Shown here: one piece after another, positions 55,709 to 64,000 of the stretch
How positions within the stretch are numbered: position 1 is the stretch's first letter
Layout: each line of letters opens with the position of its first letter
NCBI GenBank assembly: GCA_028291515.1
Contig: JAQGHU010000088.1
Coordinates: 62,001-126,000 of the forward strand
Length of the DNA: 64,000 nt
Direction of reading: 5' to 3'
Source: Schlesneria sp.
Lineage (GTDB): Bacteria > Planctomycetota > Planctomycetia > Planctomycetales > Planctomycetaceae
Made by a program: the position numbers and the translations under genes
Notes under the pieces: generated by a model
Seen by the model: only the letters and a program-made list of their open reading frames with translations
Told to the model about the DNA's origin: nothing
Database searches by the model: none

Positions 55709-57376
55709 GTGTACCGACTCGACGCAAACCTAAACCGGCTGATTGAGACTGGTAAGCAACAGGGCTTCCTGACGTTTACACAGGTCAACGATTATTTGCC
55801 GGACGAAGCGGTCAATCCCGAAAAGCTCGACAATCTGTTGATGTCGCTGGACGAGCTGGGATTGGAAATTGTTCCCGATTCAAAGCTGCCACCGAGCTTG
55901 GACGAAATCCGCAAGCGTCCACTGAAGGCCCGGCTGAGCAAGCCGAAAGAAGCGGGCGAAGACAAGTCGCGCCGCATCGACGATCCCGTTCGCATGTACC
56001 TGACGCAGATGGGTGAGATTCCCCTGCTGACGCGCGAACAGGAAATCTCGCTGGCCAAGAAGATCGAAGTGACCCGCAAGCGATTCCGTCGCCACCTGCT
56101 TGAGAGCGATTACGCGCTCAAGTTGTCGATCGACATCCTGACCAAAGTGCATCTGGGTGAACTGCCGTTCGACCGAACCATCAAGGTGTCGGTCACCGAA
56201 GGTCTGGAAAAGAATCAGATCCTCGGCCGCATGCCTTACAATTTGAAGACCCTTGAGTCGTTGCGAATCAAGAGCATCCAAGACTTCGAAATCTACCGCA
56301 ACCAAAGTCACGAGCATGCGGCCGCTGACGTCAGTGCCGCCAAGCAGCGACTTGAACAACGACGCCGCAAGATGGTGACGTTGCTCGAAGAACTCAGCCT
56401 GCGAACCCAGCGTCTGCAGCCCACCATGCGCCGCATGGAGCAGATTTCGCGTCGCATGGTCGAACTGCAGCGTCAGATCGACAGCATGAAGAATCTGAAG
56501 TCGGCTCGTGACGAACGCGCCAACCTCCAGAAAGAGCTGTACGACCTCGAATTGATGACTCTGGAAACACCCAAGAGTCTTGCCGAGCGAATTGAATCGA
56601 TTCACGAACGCTTCGCCGCCTACGAACAAGCGATGCGAGACCTGTCTGGCGGTAACCTGCGACTGGTCGTATCGATCGCGAAGAAGTACCGCAACCGCGG
56701 ACTCAGCTTCCTGGACCTGATCCAGGAAGGGAACACCGGCCTGATGCGAGCGGTCGATAAGTACGAATATCGCCGCGGCTACAAGTTCTCGACTTATGCG
56801 ACTTGGTGGATTCGCCAGGCGATCACGCGAGCCATCGCGGATCAGGCCCGTACGATCCGTATCCCGGTCCATATGATCGAAACGATGTCTAAACTGCGCA
56901 AGGTCAGCAAGAAGTTGCTGCAGGAAAAAGGACGCGAACCAACGATCGAAGAAACCGCCGAAGCCGCTGGCGTCAGCCTGGAAGAAACCCGTCGCGTGCT
57001 TAAGATCTCGCGTCATCCGATCAGCCTGGATCGACCAGTCGGTGAAAGCGAAGACAGCTACTTCGGGGACTTCATCGAAGACGATTCGACCGAAAGCCCG
57101 GTGAACTCGGCCACGCAGGAAATGCTAAAGGACAAGATCGACGTTGTCTTGAAGACCCTAACCTATCGCGAACGCGAAATCATCAAGCTGCGTTATGGTC
57201 TGGGCGACGGCTACACCTACACGCTGGAAGAAGTCGGTCGGATCTTCAAGGTGACTCGCGAACGCGTGCGTCAGATCGAAGCGAAGGCTGTCCGAAAGTT
57301 GCAGCACCCTGTACGCAGCAAACAACTGAAGGGCTTCCTCGACACGTTGGCTGCCGCCACGGCTCCCGTGAAGTAA
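55709..57376 (+). CDS. rpoD: Primary sigma factor RpoD (sigma-70)
   Basis: A 555-residue housekeeping sigma factor. The region 1.1-like N-terminus is [43 protein letters not shown]. Region 1.2 is [22 protein letters not shown]. Regions 2.1-2.4 run from [31 protein letters not shown] through [22 protein letters not shown]. Region 4.2 is [29 protein letters not shown]. Between regions 1.2 and 2 is a long Arg/Glu/Leu-rich segment, predicted coiled coil (about 210-310), the non-conserved region. A hairpin terminator follows. Confidence 0.97.
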   Translation: MYRLDANLNRLIETGKQQGFLTFTQVNDYLPDEAVNPEKLDNLLMSLDELGLEIVPDSKLPPSLDEIRKRPLKARLSKPKEAGEDKSRRIDDPVRMYLTQMGEIPLLTREQEISLAKKIEVTRKRFRRHLLESDYALKLSIDILTKVHLGELPFDRTIKVSVTEGLEKNQILGRMPYNLKTLESLRIKSIQDFEIYRNQSHEHAAADVSAAKQRLEQRRRKMVTLLEELSLRTQRLQPTMRRMEQISRRMVELQRQIDSMKNLKSARDERANLQKELYDLELMTLETPKSLAERIESIHERFAAYEQAMRDLSGGNLRLVVSIAKKYRNRGLSFLDLIQEGNTGLMRAVDKYEYRRGYKFSTYATWWIRQAITRAIADQARTIRIPVHMIETMSKLRKVSKKLLQEKGREPTIEETAEAAGVSLEETRRVLKISRHPISLDRPVGESEDSYFGDFIEDDSTESPVNSATQEMLKDKIDVVLKTLTYREREIIKLRYGLGDGYTYTLEEVGRIFKVTRERVRQIEAKAVRKLQHPVRSKQLKGFLDTLAAATAPVK

Positions 57377-57403
57377 CTCTGTCAAAACGCTAATGCACTA
57401 TCA

Positions 57404-57437
57404 CAGCGATATCCGGAATTCCGGATGTCGCTGTTTT
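57404..57437 (+). terminator. Rho-independent-type terminator after rpoD
   Basis: CAGCGA-T-ATCCGGAA (57404-57418) pairs with TTCCGGAT-G-TCGCTG (57419-57433), giving 14 pairs with one mismatch, followed by TTTT (57434-57437). It lies 28 bases after the rpoD stop and ends the dnaG–rpoD operon. Confidence 0.85.
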
Positions 57438-57579
57438 CATTTCAGGCCGCATTTTGAGGCCGAAAATAGTCATTGCGCCAGGGGAAACTTGGTCTTGGCG
57501 AATGAAAGGGAATCCACTAGTGTCCGCCGCTCCCCAATCCCCAATTTGAATTCGACCCCTTCCAATGGAGTTGCGCACG

Positions 57580-57843
57580 ATGGCAAGGTCGTGGCGACAT
57601 ATCTTGCTGGCATCGCTTTTGGCCATGTTCACTTGTGGCTGTGCCGGCGTATGGCACGATCTGAAGCCTCATCGTCTGCATCGATTCAACCGCGGAGACG
57701 CTCCGTCGATGGATCCAGACTTCACGTCGATCAGTTCGCCAGCGCGGACCGGGCTCGTTCGAGTCGACCGGCCTGGCAAACAGCCCGAGATGTCGGCAAA
57801 TTGTGCCGAAGTCACCCTCGCCCGTGGACAAAGTCCTGAATAA
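57580..57843 (+). CDS. Small predicted lipoprotein
   Basis: An 87-residue protein with a lipoprotein-type signal: MARSWRHILLASLLAMFTCGCAG, with cysteines at about 19 and 21 either of which could be lipidated. After it come VWHDLKPHRLHRFNRGDAP and a polar Pro/Ser/Arg-rich tail with no recognisable domain. An ATG at 57565 would add five residues. Function unknown; the signal argues it is a real exported protein rather than a chance frame. Confidence 0.6.
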   Translation: MARSWRHILLASLLAMFTCGCAGVWHDLKPHRLHRFNRGDAPSMDPDFTSISSPARTGLVRVDRPGKQPEMSANCAEVTLARGQSPE

Positions 57844-58199
57844 TCGGTGAGTGTTGGTCCGCCCTCCATACCCCCTTCAGCGGCTCAAAGCTTAGCGCCA
57901 GGTCAGAGCTGAACAGCGAAGTAGCAAATCTCGCCAAGAGATTAGGGCTTTCATTTAGGACGCTGCCCTCTGTGTATCTCAGCTCTGAGGGAGCACGACG
58001 ACTTCGGCAAGTCATTGCGTCACCTTCTTGAGGTGACGCCCCAGTGCGGCATCTCCGCTGCTTCGTGAAACTAAAGAGGCGGTTTCGAATTTAAATTCGG
58101 CCTGAACCTTGGGCCTGCGCAACTGTTGCGGAGCAAACGGCTGGGATATACTCGTGCGTCCTGTTTCGGTGACTCTTCCACGCGAGGGTTCGCTCCACT
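57844..58199. other. 356-base gap before TPR metallopeptidase gene
   Basis: No supported gene. An 8-bp perfect stem-loop, GCGTCACC (58017-58024) with GGTGACGC (58032-58039), has no T tract and could be a processing or regulatory hairpin. Probably holds the promoter of the following operon. Confidence 0.4.
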
Positions 58200-60752
58200 G
58201 TGTTGTCGCGCCGATCTTTATCGCGATTCTTAACTCCCCTGACGGGCGTGCTATTCGGTCTGGGCTTCGCCGCCTCTACGCTGGCGGCCACTGAACTGGA
58301 AGAGGCGACGAAAGCTCTTCGCGTTGGTGATCACGCAACCTGCATTCAACTGGCTGATAAGTCGATCAAGAGTCGCGCTTTTGGCGAAGAATTCTATCTG
58401 CTGAAAGCGGAAGCCGAGGTTCAGACGGGCGAGTATCGAGCCGCCTATGACACGCTGGTGGATGGCTTGGCGCGCTATTCGTGGAGTATCCGCATGCGGC
58501 TGATTGGCATCGAAGCCGCCCGCATGAGTGGTCAGACCGCACAAGCCGATGTCTGGCAGACCGAAATCGCGGACTTTGCAGGTCGCGTCCCCTGGCGCTA
58601 TTCCGATGCCGACAACCTGGTCACGCTGGGCAAGGCTGCGCTTGGCATGGGGATGGACGCCAGGACCGTCTTGGAGAAATTCTACGATCGAGCCTTGAAG
58701 ATGCACCCCGAGCATCGGGACGCCACGCTGGCCAGTGGAGAACTGGCTCTTTTGAAGCAGGATTTTGGACTCGCGGCAGATCTCTTTCAGGCCGCTGTTA
58801 AAAAATATCCTGACGATGCCGACATGCATTTTGGACTGGCGCGTAGTCTCGAGAAGAGTGAACCTGCACTGTCGGCCCATGCGTTGTCGATGACGTTCAA
58901 AAACAATCAACGTCATATTCCAGGTTTCCTCTACCGCGCCGAAGATGCGATCGACTCCGAGCAGTACGAAGAATCGCTGCGACTGCTCGATAAGGTGCTG
59001 GCGATCAATTCGAAAAACCCGTCGGCTTGGGCCTATCGCTCGGTGATCGCTCATCTAAAGAACGATCATCGAGGTGAGAATTTCTTCCGCGATGGGGCGC
59101 TGTCGACCTGGAATAAGAATCCCCTGGTCGATTACCTGATCGGTCACAAGCTGTCCCAGAAATATCGTTTCGCGGAAGGGGCCGCGCACCAGCGTCAGGC
59201 ATTGGGATTTGCGATCGATTACGGGCCCGCCCGAGTTCAACTGACTCAAGATTTGTTGAGACTGGGACGCGATGAAGAAGGTTGGAAGCTTTGCGAACAA
59301 GCTCATAATGCCGACGCTTACGATGTTCAACTTTTCAATCTGATGCAGTTGCATGACGAACTGTCGAAGTACCGCACCATCGAATCGGGGTCGTTCCTGA
59401 TTCGGATGGAAGCGAAAGAGGCTGAGATTTACGGTGCGGCTGTTGTGGAGTTGTTGACGCGAGCCAAGCAGCAGCTTTGCGAGAAGTACGGACTGGAATT
59501 GAAAGACCGCGTCTCGGTCGAGATCTTCCCGGATCCGAATGACTTTGCGGTCCGAACGTTTGGCATGCCCGGAGCATCGGGGTACCTCGGCGTTTGTTTT
59601 GGTCGAGTCATCACGGCTAACAGTCCCGCTTCTCAAAAGGACAATCCCTCGAACTGGCAAGCGGTTTTGTGGCATGAGTTCTGCCATGTTGTCACGCTGG
59701 AGTTGACTCAAAATCGAATGCCGCGCTGGCTGAGTGAAGGGATCTCGGTCTACGAAGAGCGGCTGGCGCATCCCACCTGGGGTCAGCGGATGACCGCATC
59801 CAATCGACAGCGGATTCTGAACGGGCGAATGATCCCGATTCGCGAATTGAGCGGAGCGTTCCTGCATCCCGAAACACCAGCCGATCTGAGCTTCGCCTAT
59901 TTTCAATCATCGCTGGTCGTGGAAAACTTCATCGAACGGTACGGCATCGACAAGTTGAAGCTCGTTCTGGCGGAGTTGGCCACCGGACTGCCGATCGACC
60001 CCGCCCTCGAAAGACACCTGGCAAGCCTTGATCAATTGGATGAAGAGTTCCGCGACTATGCGGTGCAACTCGCCAGAGACTTGGCCCCAAACTTGGATTG
60101 GGAGAAGCACGATCTTTCGGCGATTCGCGACGACGATGATCCTGAGCGACTGGAACGATGGGTCCAAGACCATCTAACCAGCTTGCAGGGGCTGACGTTG
60201 CTGTCAGCACAACTCGTCGAACGACGCGACTTTGAAAAGGCGATTCCGTTCCTACGGATACTGATTGAACTCTTTCCCGAGCAGGTCGGGGGTGATTGCC
60301 CTTATGAAATGCTGGCCACTGTCTATCGAGAATTGAAAGACACCGCGAACGAGCGGAAGATTCTGCAGCAGTACGCTGCACGAACGGATTCTGCTGTGCC
60401 GTCGCTGCTGCGCTTAATTGAGTTGCAGTCCGCGGCAGCCGACTGGGCCGGTGTGAAGCAGACATCGCAACAATTGCTGGCGATCAATCCATTGCTGCCG
60501 CAGTCTCAGCAGGCTCGAGCAGCGGCCGCGGAGCACCTCCAGGAACCACGTGAAGCGATCCCCGCCTTGAAGGCCTTGTTGATGATGGACCCAGATGATC
60601 CCGCCGAACTCAATTTTCGCCTGGCGGCTTTATTGTTTGAGGTCGAAGATCCGGCAGCGAAGAATCACGTGCTGGCGGCACTTGAGGTGGCGCCCCGATA
60701 TCGGGAAGCTCAAAAGCTGTTGCTGAAAATCGTCCGTAAAGAGAAGAAATAA
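58200..60752 (+). CDS. Exported TPR protein with gluzincin-like metallopeptidase domain
   Basis: An 850-residue exported protein. Signal peptide about 1-30 (LTPLTGVLFGLGFAASTLAA); TPR-type helical repeats about 35-380; a peptidase MA-like domain about 395-620 with zinc motif HEFCH (H492, E493, H496) and downstream LSEGISVYEERL, whose second glutamate is the likely third ligand; further TPR repeats to the end. Probably cleaves or assembles envelope proteins through TPR-bound partners. GTG at 58200 with GAGGG upstream. The DUF4159 gene starts 14 bases later, so it heads cluster II. Confidence 0.86.
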   Translation: MLSRRSLSRFLTPLTGVLFGLGFAASTLAATELEEATKALRVGDHATCIQLADKSIKSRAFGEEFYLLKAEAEVQTGEYRAAYDTLVDGLARYSWSIRMRLIGIEAARMSGQTAQADVWQTEIADFAGRVPWRYSDADNLVTLGKAALGMGMDARTVLEKFYDRALKMHPEHRDATLASGELALLKQDFGLAADLFQAAVKKYPDDADMHFGLARSLEKSEPALSAHALSMTFKNNQRHIPGFLYRAEDAIDSEQYEESLRLLDKVLAINSKNPSAWAYRSVIAHLKNDHRGENFFRDGALSTWNKNPLVDYLIGHKLSQKYRFAEGAAHQRQALGFAIDYGPARVQLTQDLLRLGRDEEGWKLCEQAHNADAYDVQLFNLMQLHDELSKYRTIESGSFLIRMEAKEAEIYGAAVVELLTRAKQQLCEKYGLELKDRVSVEIFPDPNDFAVRTFGMPGASGYLGVCFGRVITANSPASQKDNPSNWQAVLWHEFCHVVTLELTQNRMPRWLSEGISVYEERLAHPTWGQRMTASNRQRILNGRMIPIRELSGAFLHPETPADLSFAYFQSSLVVENFIERYGIDKLKLVLAELATGLPIDPALERHLASLDQLDEEFRDYAVQLARDLAPNLDWEKHDLSAIRDDDDPERLERWVQDHLTSLQGLTLLSAQLVERRDFEKAIPFLRILIELFPEQVGGDCPYEMLATVYRELKDTANERKILQQYAARTDSAVPSLLRLIELQSAAADWAGVKQTSQQLLAINPLLPQSQQARAAAAEHLQEPREAIPALKALLMMDPDDPAELNFRLAALLFEVEDPAAKNHVLAALEVAPRYREAQKLLLKIVRKEKK

Positions 60753-60766
60753 CCAGGGCTGCGAAT

Positions 60767-61576
60767 ATGCGAAGCACTCTAAAAATCGTCGCCGCGCTGG
60801 TGATTGCGACCTGCTTGATGCAGGTCGGGCACGCGCAGCGTCGAACGATGGTCATGCCCGCCGATCGCAACGGCGTTCCGACGTGGCAGGTCGATCCGGC
60901 GTTCAAGGATGATGTCTTCACCTTCGTGCGCGTCAAGTACAACTCGGTAGGCCGCTGGGGCCGGTGGCAGACCGACTTCCCGGATAGCGATTTGAACTTT
61001 TCCTATCGTTTGCAGCAGCTAACGTCGTTGAAGGTCGATCCCGACGGGAAGATCCTCGAACTGACTGAGCCCGAGCTGTTCAAGTATCCGTTCCTCTACA
61101 TGATCGAACCGGGTGAACTCGATTTCATGCCCGATGAAGTCACGGCGCTGCGACGTTATCTGCTGAACGGCGGCTTCTTGATGGTCGACGATTTCTGGGG
61201 CGAGTCCGAGTACGCGAATTTTTACTACGAGATCAAGAAGGTTTTCCCTGATCGTGAACCAGTCGAACTACCCCTCGATCACCCGATCTTTCACTGTGTC
61301 TATGACCTGAAAGAAAAGCCGCAGGTTCCCAGTATTGGTGCGGCTCTGTCTGGTCGAGAGCAGGGGATCACCTGGGAGCGTCACGATGCCAAGGAAGTGC
61401 ATTACAAAGGCATTTTCGATGATAAGGGACGCATGATGGTCATCATTTGTCACAACACGGATCTGGGTGACGGGTGGGAACGAGAAGGAGAGGATCCGTG
61501 GTACTTCCGCGAGTTCTCAGAAAAGAAGGCCTATCCCCTCGGAATCAACATCATTTTTTATGCGATGACGCACTAG
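60767..61576 (+). CDS. DUF4159 exported protein
   Basis: A 269-residue exported protein. Signal peptide 1-23 (ending GHAQ), then the DUF4159 core: FTFVRVKYNSVGRWGRWQTDFPDSDLNFSYRLQQLT, FPYL-type PFLYMIEPGELDFMPDEVTALRRYLLNGGFLMVDDFWG and DHPIFHCVYDL. DUF4159 folds like an amidotransferase-like flavodoxin domain and is found fused to or next to BatA/MoxR proteins. It lies between the TPR metallopeptidase gene and MoxR. Confidence 0.92.
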   Translation: MRSTLKIVAALVIATCLMQVGHAQRRTMVMPADRNGVPTWQVDPAFKDDVFTFVRVKYNSVGRWGRWQTDFPDSDLNFSYRLQQLTSLKVDPDGKILELTEPELFKYPFLYMIEPGELDFMPDEVTALRRYLLNGGFLMVDDFWGESEYANFYYEIKKVFPDREPVELPLDHPIFHCVYDLKEKPQVPSIGAALSGREQGITWERHDAKEVHYKGIFDDKGRMMVIICHNTDLGDGWEREGEDPWYFREFSEKKAYPLGINIIFYAMTH

Positions 61577-61628
61577 CAACACACGCTCGATACTGGGGAA
61601 AGTTCATCCCCCATCAGAAAGCAGGCCC

Positions 61629-62642
<1,014 letters not shown>

Positions 62643-62666
62643 GCCGCAGATCCCTGATCAAACACT

Positions 62667-63620
62667 ATGGCAACACCTGAGCAACGCTCGCCGCATGCAG
62701 ATTCGGTCGCAGGATTCATGGATCCCACGACCCTGATGCATTTGAAGTCGCTGGAACTACGAGCGCGGCATGTCGTGGAAGGATTCATGACGGGGCTGAA
62801 TAGAAGCCCCTATCATGGCTTCTCGGTCGAGTTCACCGAATATCGACAATACACGCAAGGGGACGACCTACGCCATCTGGATTGGAAGTTGTTTGCTCGT
62901 AGCGACCGGTACTACATCAAGCGATTCGAAGACGAAACCAATCTGCGCTGTCTGCTGTTGCTGGATACCAGCCGGTCCATGAACTTTGGCTCAATCGGCT
63001 ATTCCAAATCAGAATATGCTCGCACGCTCGTCGCGACGATGGCGTATTTCCTGAACTCGCAACGTGACGCCGTGGGGTTGGCCACGTTTTCGTCTGAGAT
63101 CGACGACTACGTGCCACCGCGTTACCGCGTGGGTCATTTGCGACGCATCCTCGTTTCTCTGGAGCGGGCGGCCGAGGGAACGTCGACTCATCTGGCGACT
63201 CCTTTGGAGCAGATTGCCGAACGATTGAACAAACGCGGGATGCTGGTCTTAGTCTCGGACTTACTCGCACCCCTGGAAACGCTCGAGCTCAGCCTGGGGA
63301 CACTTGCCGCACGCGGACAGGAAGTGATCGTCTTCCACGTGCTGGATCCTGAAGAGTTGCAGTTCGACTACGAAGTCCCCGAGCTCTTTGAGGATCTCGA
63401 ATCACGGCAGCAGTTGTACGTCGATCCACAGACCATTCGAGCCGATTACCTGAAGCGGTTGGGACAACATCTGCAGTCGATCGAATCCATCTGCTCGCGG
63501 TTGGGGCTGACCTATCATCGACTAACAACGAATTCGCCTCTGGAGCTAGCGCTGCCAGAAGTCGTTCGCGTGCGGATGCAGTCTCGCGGCAACAGTCGCA
63601 CACGAATCGCGAGAAGGTGA
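62667..63620 (+). CDS. DUF58 (VWA-like) protein, cluster II
   Basis: A 317-residue DUF58 protein. GDDLRHLDWKLFARSDRYYIKRFE (65-88) is the family block, and LLLLDTSRSM gives the metal-ion site (D100, S102, S104). VLVSDLLAPLETLE and VIVFHVLDPEELQFDY are later VWA strands. It is the paralogue of the cluster I protein and sits between MoxR (24 bases) and BatA (10 bases). Confidence 0.95.
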   Translation: MATPEQRSPHADSVAGFMDPTTLMHLKSLELRARHVVEGFMTGLNRSPYHGFSVEFTEYRQYTQGDDLRHLDWKLFARSDRYYIKRFEDETNLRCLLLLDTSRSMNFGSIGYSKSEYARTLVATMAYFLNSQRDAVGLATFSSEIDDYVPPRYRVGHLRRILVSLERAAEGTSTHLATPLEQIAERLNKRGMLVLVSDLLAPLETLELSLGTLAARGQEVIVFHVLDPEELQFDYEVPELFEDLESRQQLYVDPQTIRADYLKRLGQHLQSIESICSRLGLTYHRLTTNSPLELALPEVVRVRMQSRGNSRTRIARR

Positions 63621-63630
63621 AAAGAGTCGC

Positions 63631-64000
63631 ATGACCCCACTGGCCCCCCTCTATCTTCTCGCCGCGATTGCAGTCGCTGGACCGATCCTGTTCCATTTGT
63701 GGCGGCGAACTCCCCGCGGCCGTCGCGAATTTTCGACCTTGATGTTCTTGACGCCGTCTCCTCCGCGAGTCACCTCGCGCAGCCGGATCGAGCACTGGCT
63801 GTTGTTGCTGCTGCGCGGTGCGGCATTGTGTCTGTTGGCCCTGGCGTTTTCTCGCCCATTTTGGCGAACAGCGATTACCGGACCCGAAAAAGCGACGGAA
63901 GACGAACTGGTTGCGGTGCTGATCGACACGAGTGCCAGCTTGCGTCGAGATGGTGCCTGGCCGGATCTGATTCGGCAAGTGAATAATCACCTGTCGCAAT
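63631..64000 (+). CDS. BatA/VWA membrane protein, cluster II (partial)
   Basis: The first 123 codons of a protein that runs off the window. The BatA N-terminal domain is clear: helix at about 5-23 (LYLLAAIAVAGPILFHLWRR), basic loop, second helix at about 54-75 and a VWA start LIDTSASL (D99, S101, S103). Its start is the ATG at 63631, ten bases after DUF58. It completes DUF4159–MoxR–DUF58–BatA and is the counterpart of the 902-residue protein at 27743-30451. Confidence 0.9.
   Translation, partial: MTPLAPLYLLAAIAVAGPILFHLWRRTPRGRREFSTLMFLTPSPPRVTSRSRIEHWLLLLLRGAALCLLALAFSRPFWRTAITGPEKATEDELVAVLIDTSASLRRDGAWPDLIRQVNNHLSQ

Noticed and set aside
55880-57016. 378-codon minus-strand frame inside rpoD
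   Set aside because: Long because of the biased codon use of rpoD; contains no recognisable domain.
59055-59906. 283-codon minus-strand frame inside the TPR metallopeptidase gene
   Set aside because: Antisense shadow; the sense frame has the HEFCH motif and TPR repeats.

Overview
The window is a dense, moderately GC-rich bacterial chromosome segment that most likely comes from a planctomycete (Planctomycetota, Planctomycetaceae-like). The main reasons are a planctomycete-type cytochrome (PSCyt1/DUF1549/PA14/DUF1553) followed by a Tat-exported DUF1501 protein, two separate MoxR–DUF58–BatA clusters, a very large Ala/Glu/Lys-rich coiled-coil protein in one of them, a solitary Flp-pilin-like protein of the 'IVSAELVLV' type, a Tyr-repeat/Cys-rich exported protein, and frequent GTG starts. 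Species cannot be named from the sequence alone.

Layout. 1–7.9 kb: housekeeping and envelope genes (GNAT acetyltransferase, lipoprotein cyclophilin, membrane glycosyltransferase, THUMP-like methyltransferase, glgA, galT). 7.9–9.5 kb: an accessory patch with an orphan gene and two copies of a roughly 190-bp MITE-like repeat flanking a tiny c-type cytochrome. 9.5–14.9 kb: an AraC regulator divergent from the cytochrome/DUF1501 pair. 15.0–17.3 kb: a compact three-gene cassette (transglutaminase-like protein, Rhs-core fragment fused to a phospholipase A2-like domain, small three-helix membrane protein) that reads as a polymorphic toxin/immunity locus. 17.5–34.0 kb: a long minus-strand run, M32 carboxypeptidase, TlpA-like thioredoxin, terpene-cyclase-repeat protein, BatA/VWA protein, VWA/amidotransferase-like membrane protein, DUF4175-like protein, 1308-aa coiled-coil protein, MoxR and DUF58. 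34.1–39.5 kb: an Old Yellow Enzyme relative, a hypothetical protein, PolX, a perfect palindromic terminator and the Tyr/Cys-rich exported protein. 39.8–46.8 kb: nucleotide and amino-acid metabolism (guaA, hisG, hisI, BtpA family, nucleoside phosphorylase, serC, PNP). 46.9–53.2 kb: secreted or surface proteins (SirB1-like, LRR, pilin-like, G8 beta-helix) and a GT2. 53.7–57.4 kb: dnaG–rpoD. 57.6–64 kb: a small lipoprotein, a TPR metallopeptidase, then DUF4159–MoxR–DUF58–BatA, the last cut by the window end.

How the genes work together. The two MoxR clusters probably encode AAA+ ATPases acting on VWA/DUF58 proteins and membrane VWA partners in envelope maintenance. The AraC gene may control the adjacent cytochrome/DUF1501 pair. 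serC, the phosphorylase and the BtpA-family gene are tightly spaced and co-oriented. dnaG–rpoD is the core of the macromolecular-synthesis operon. The most distinctive candidate system is the Rhs–PLA2 cassette at 15.0–17.3 kb; its function is inferred from motifs and gene coupling only.
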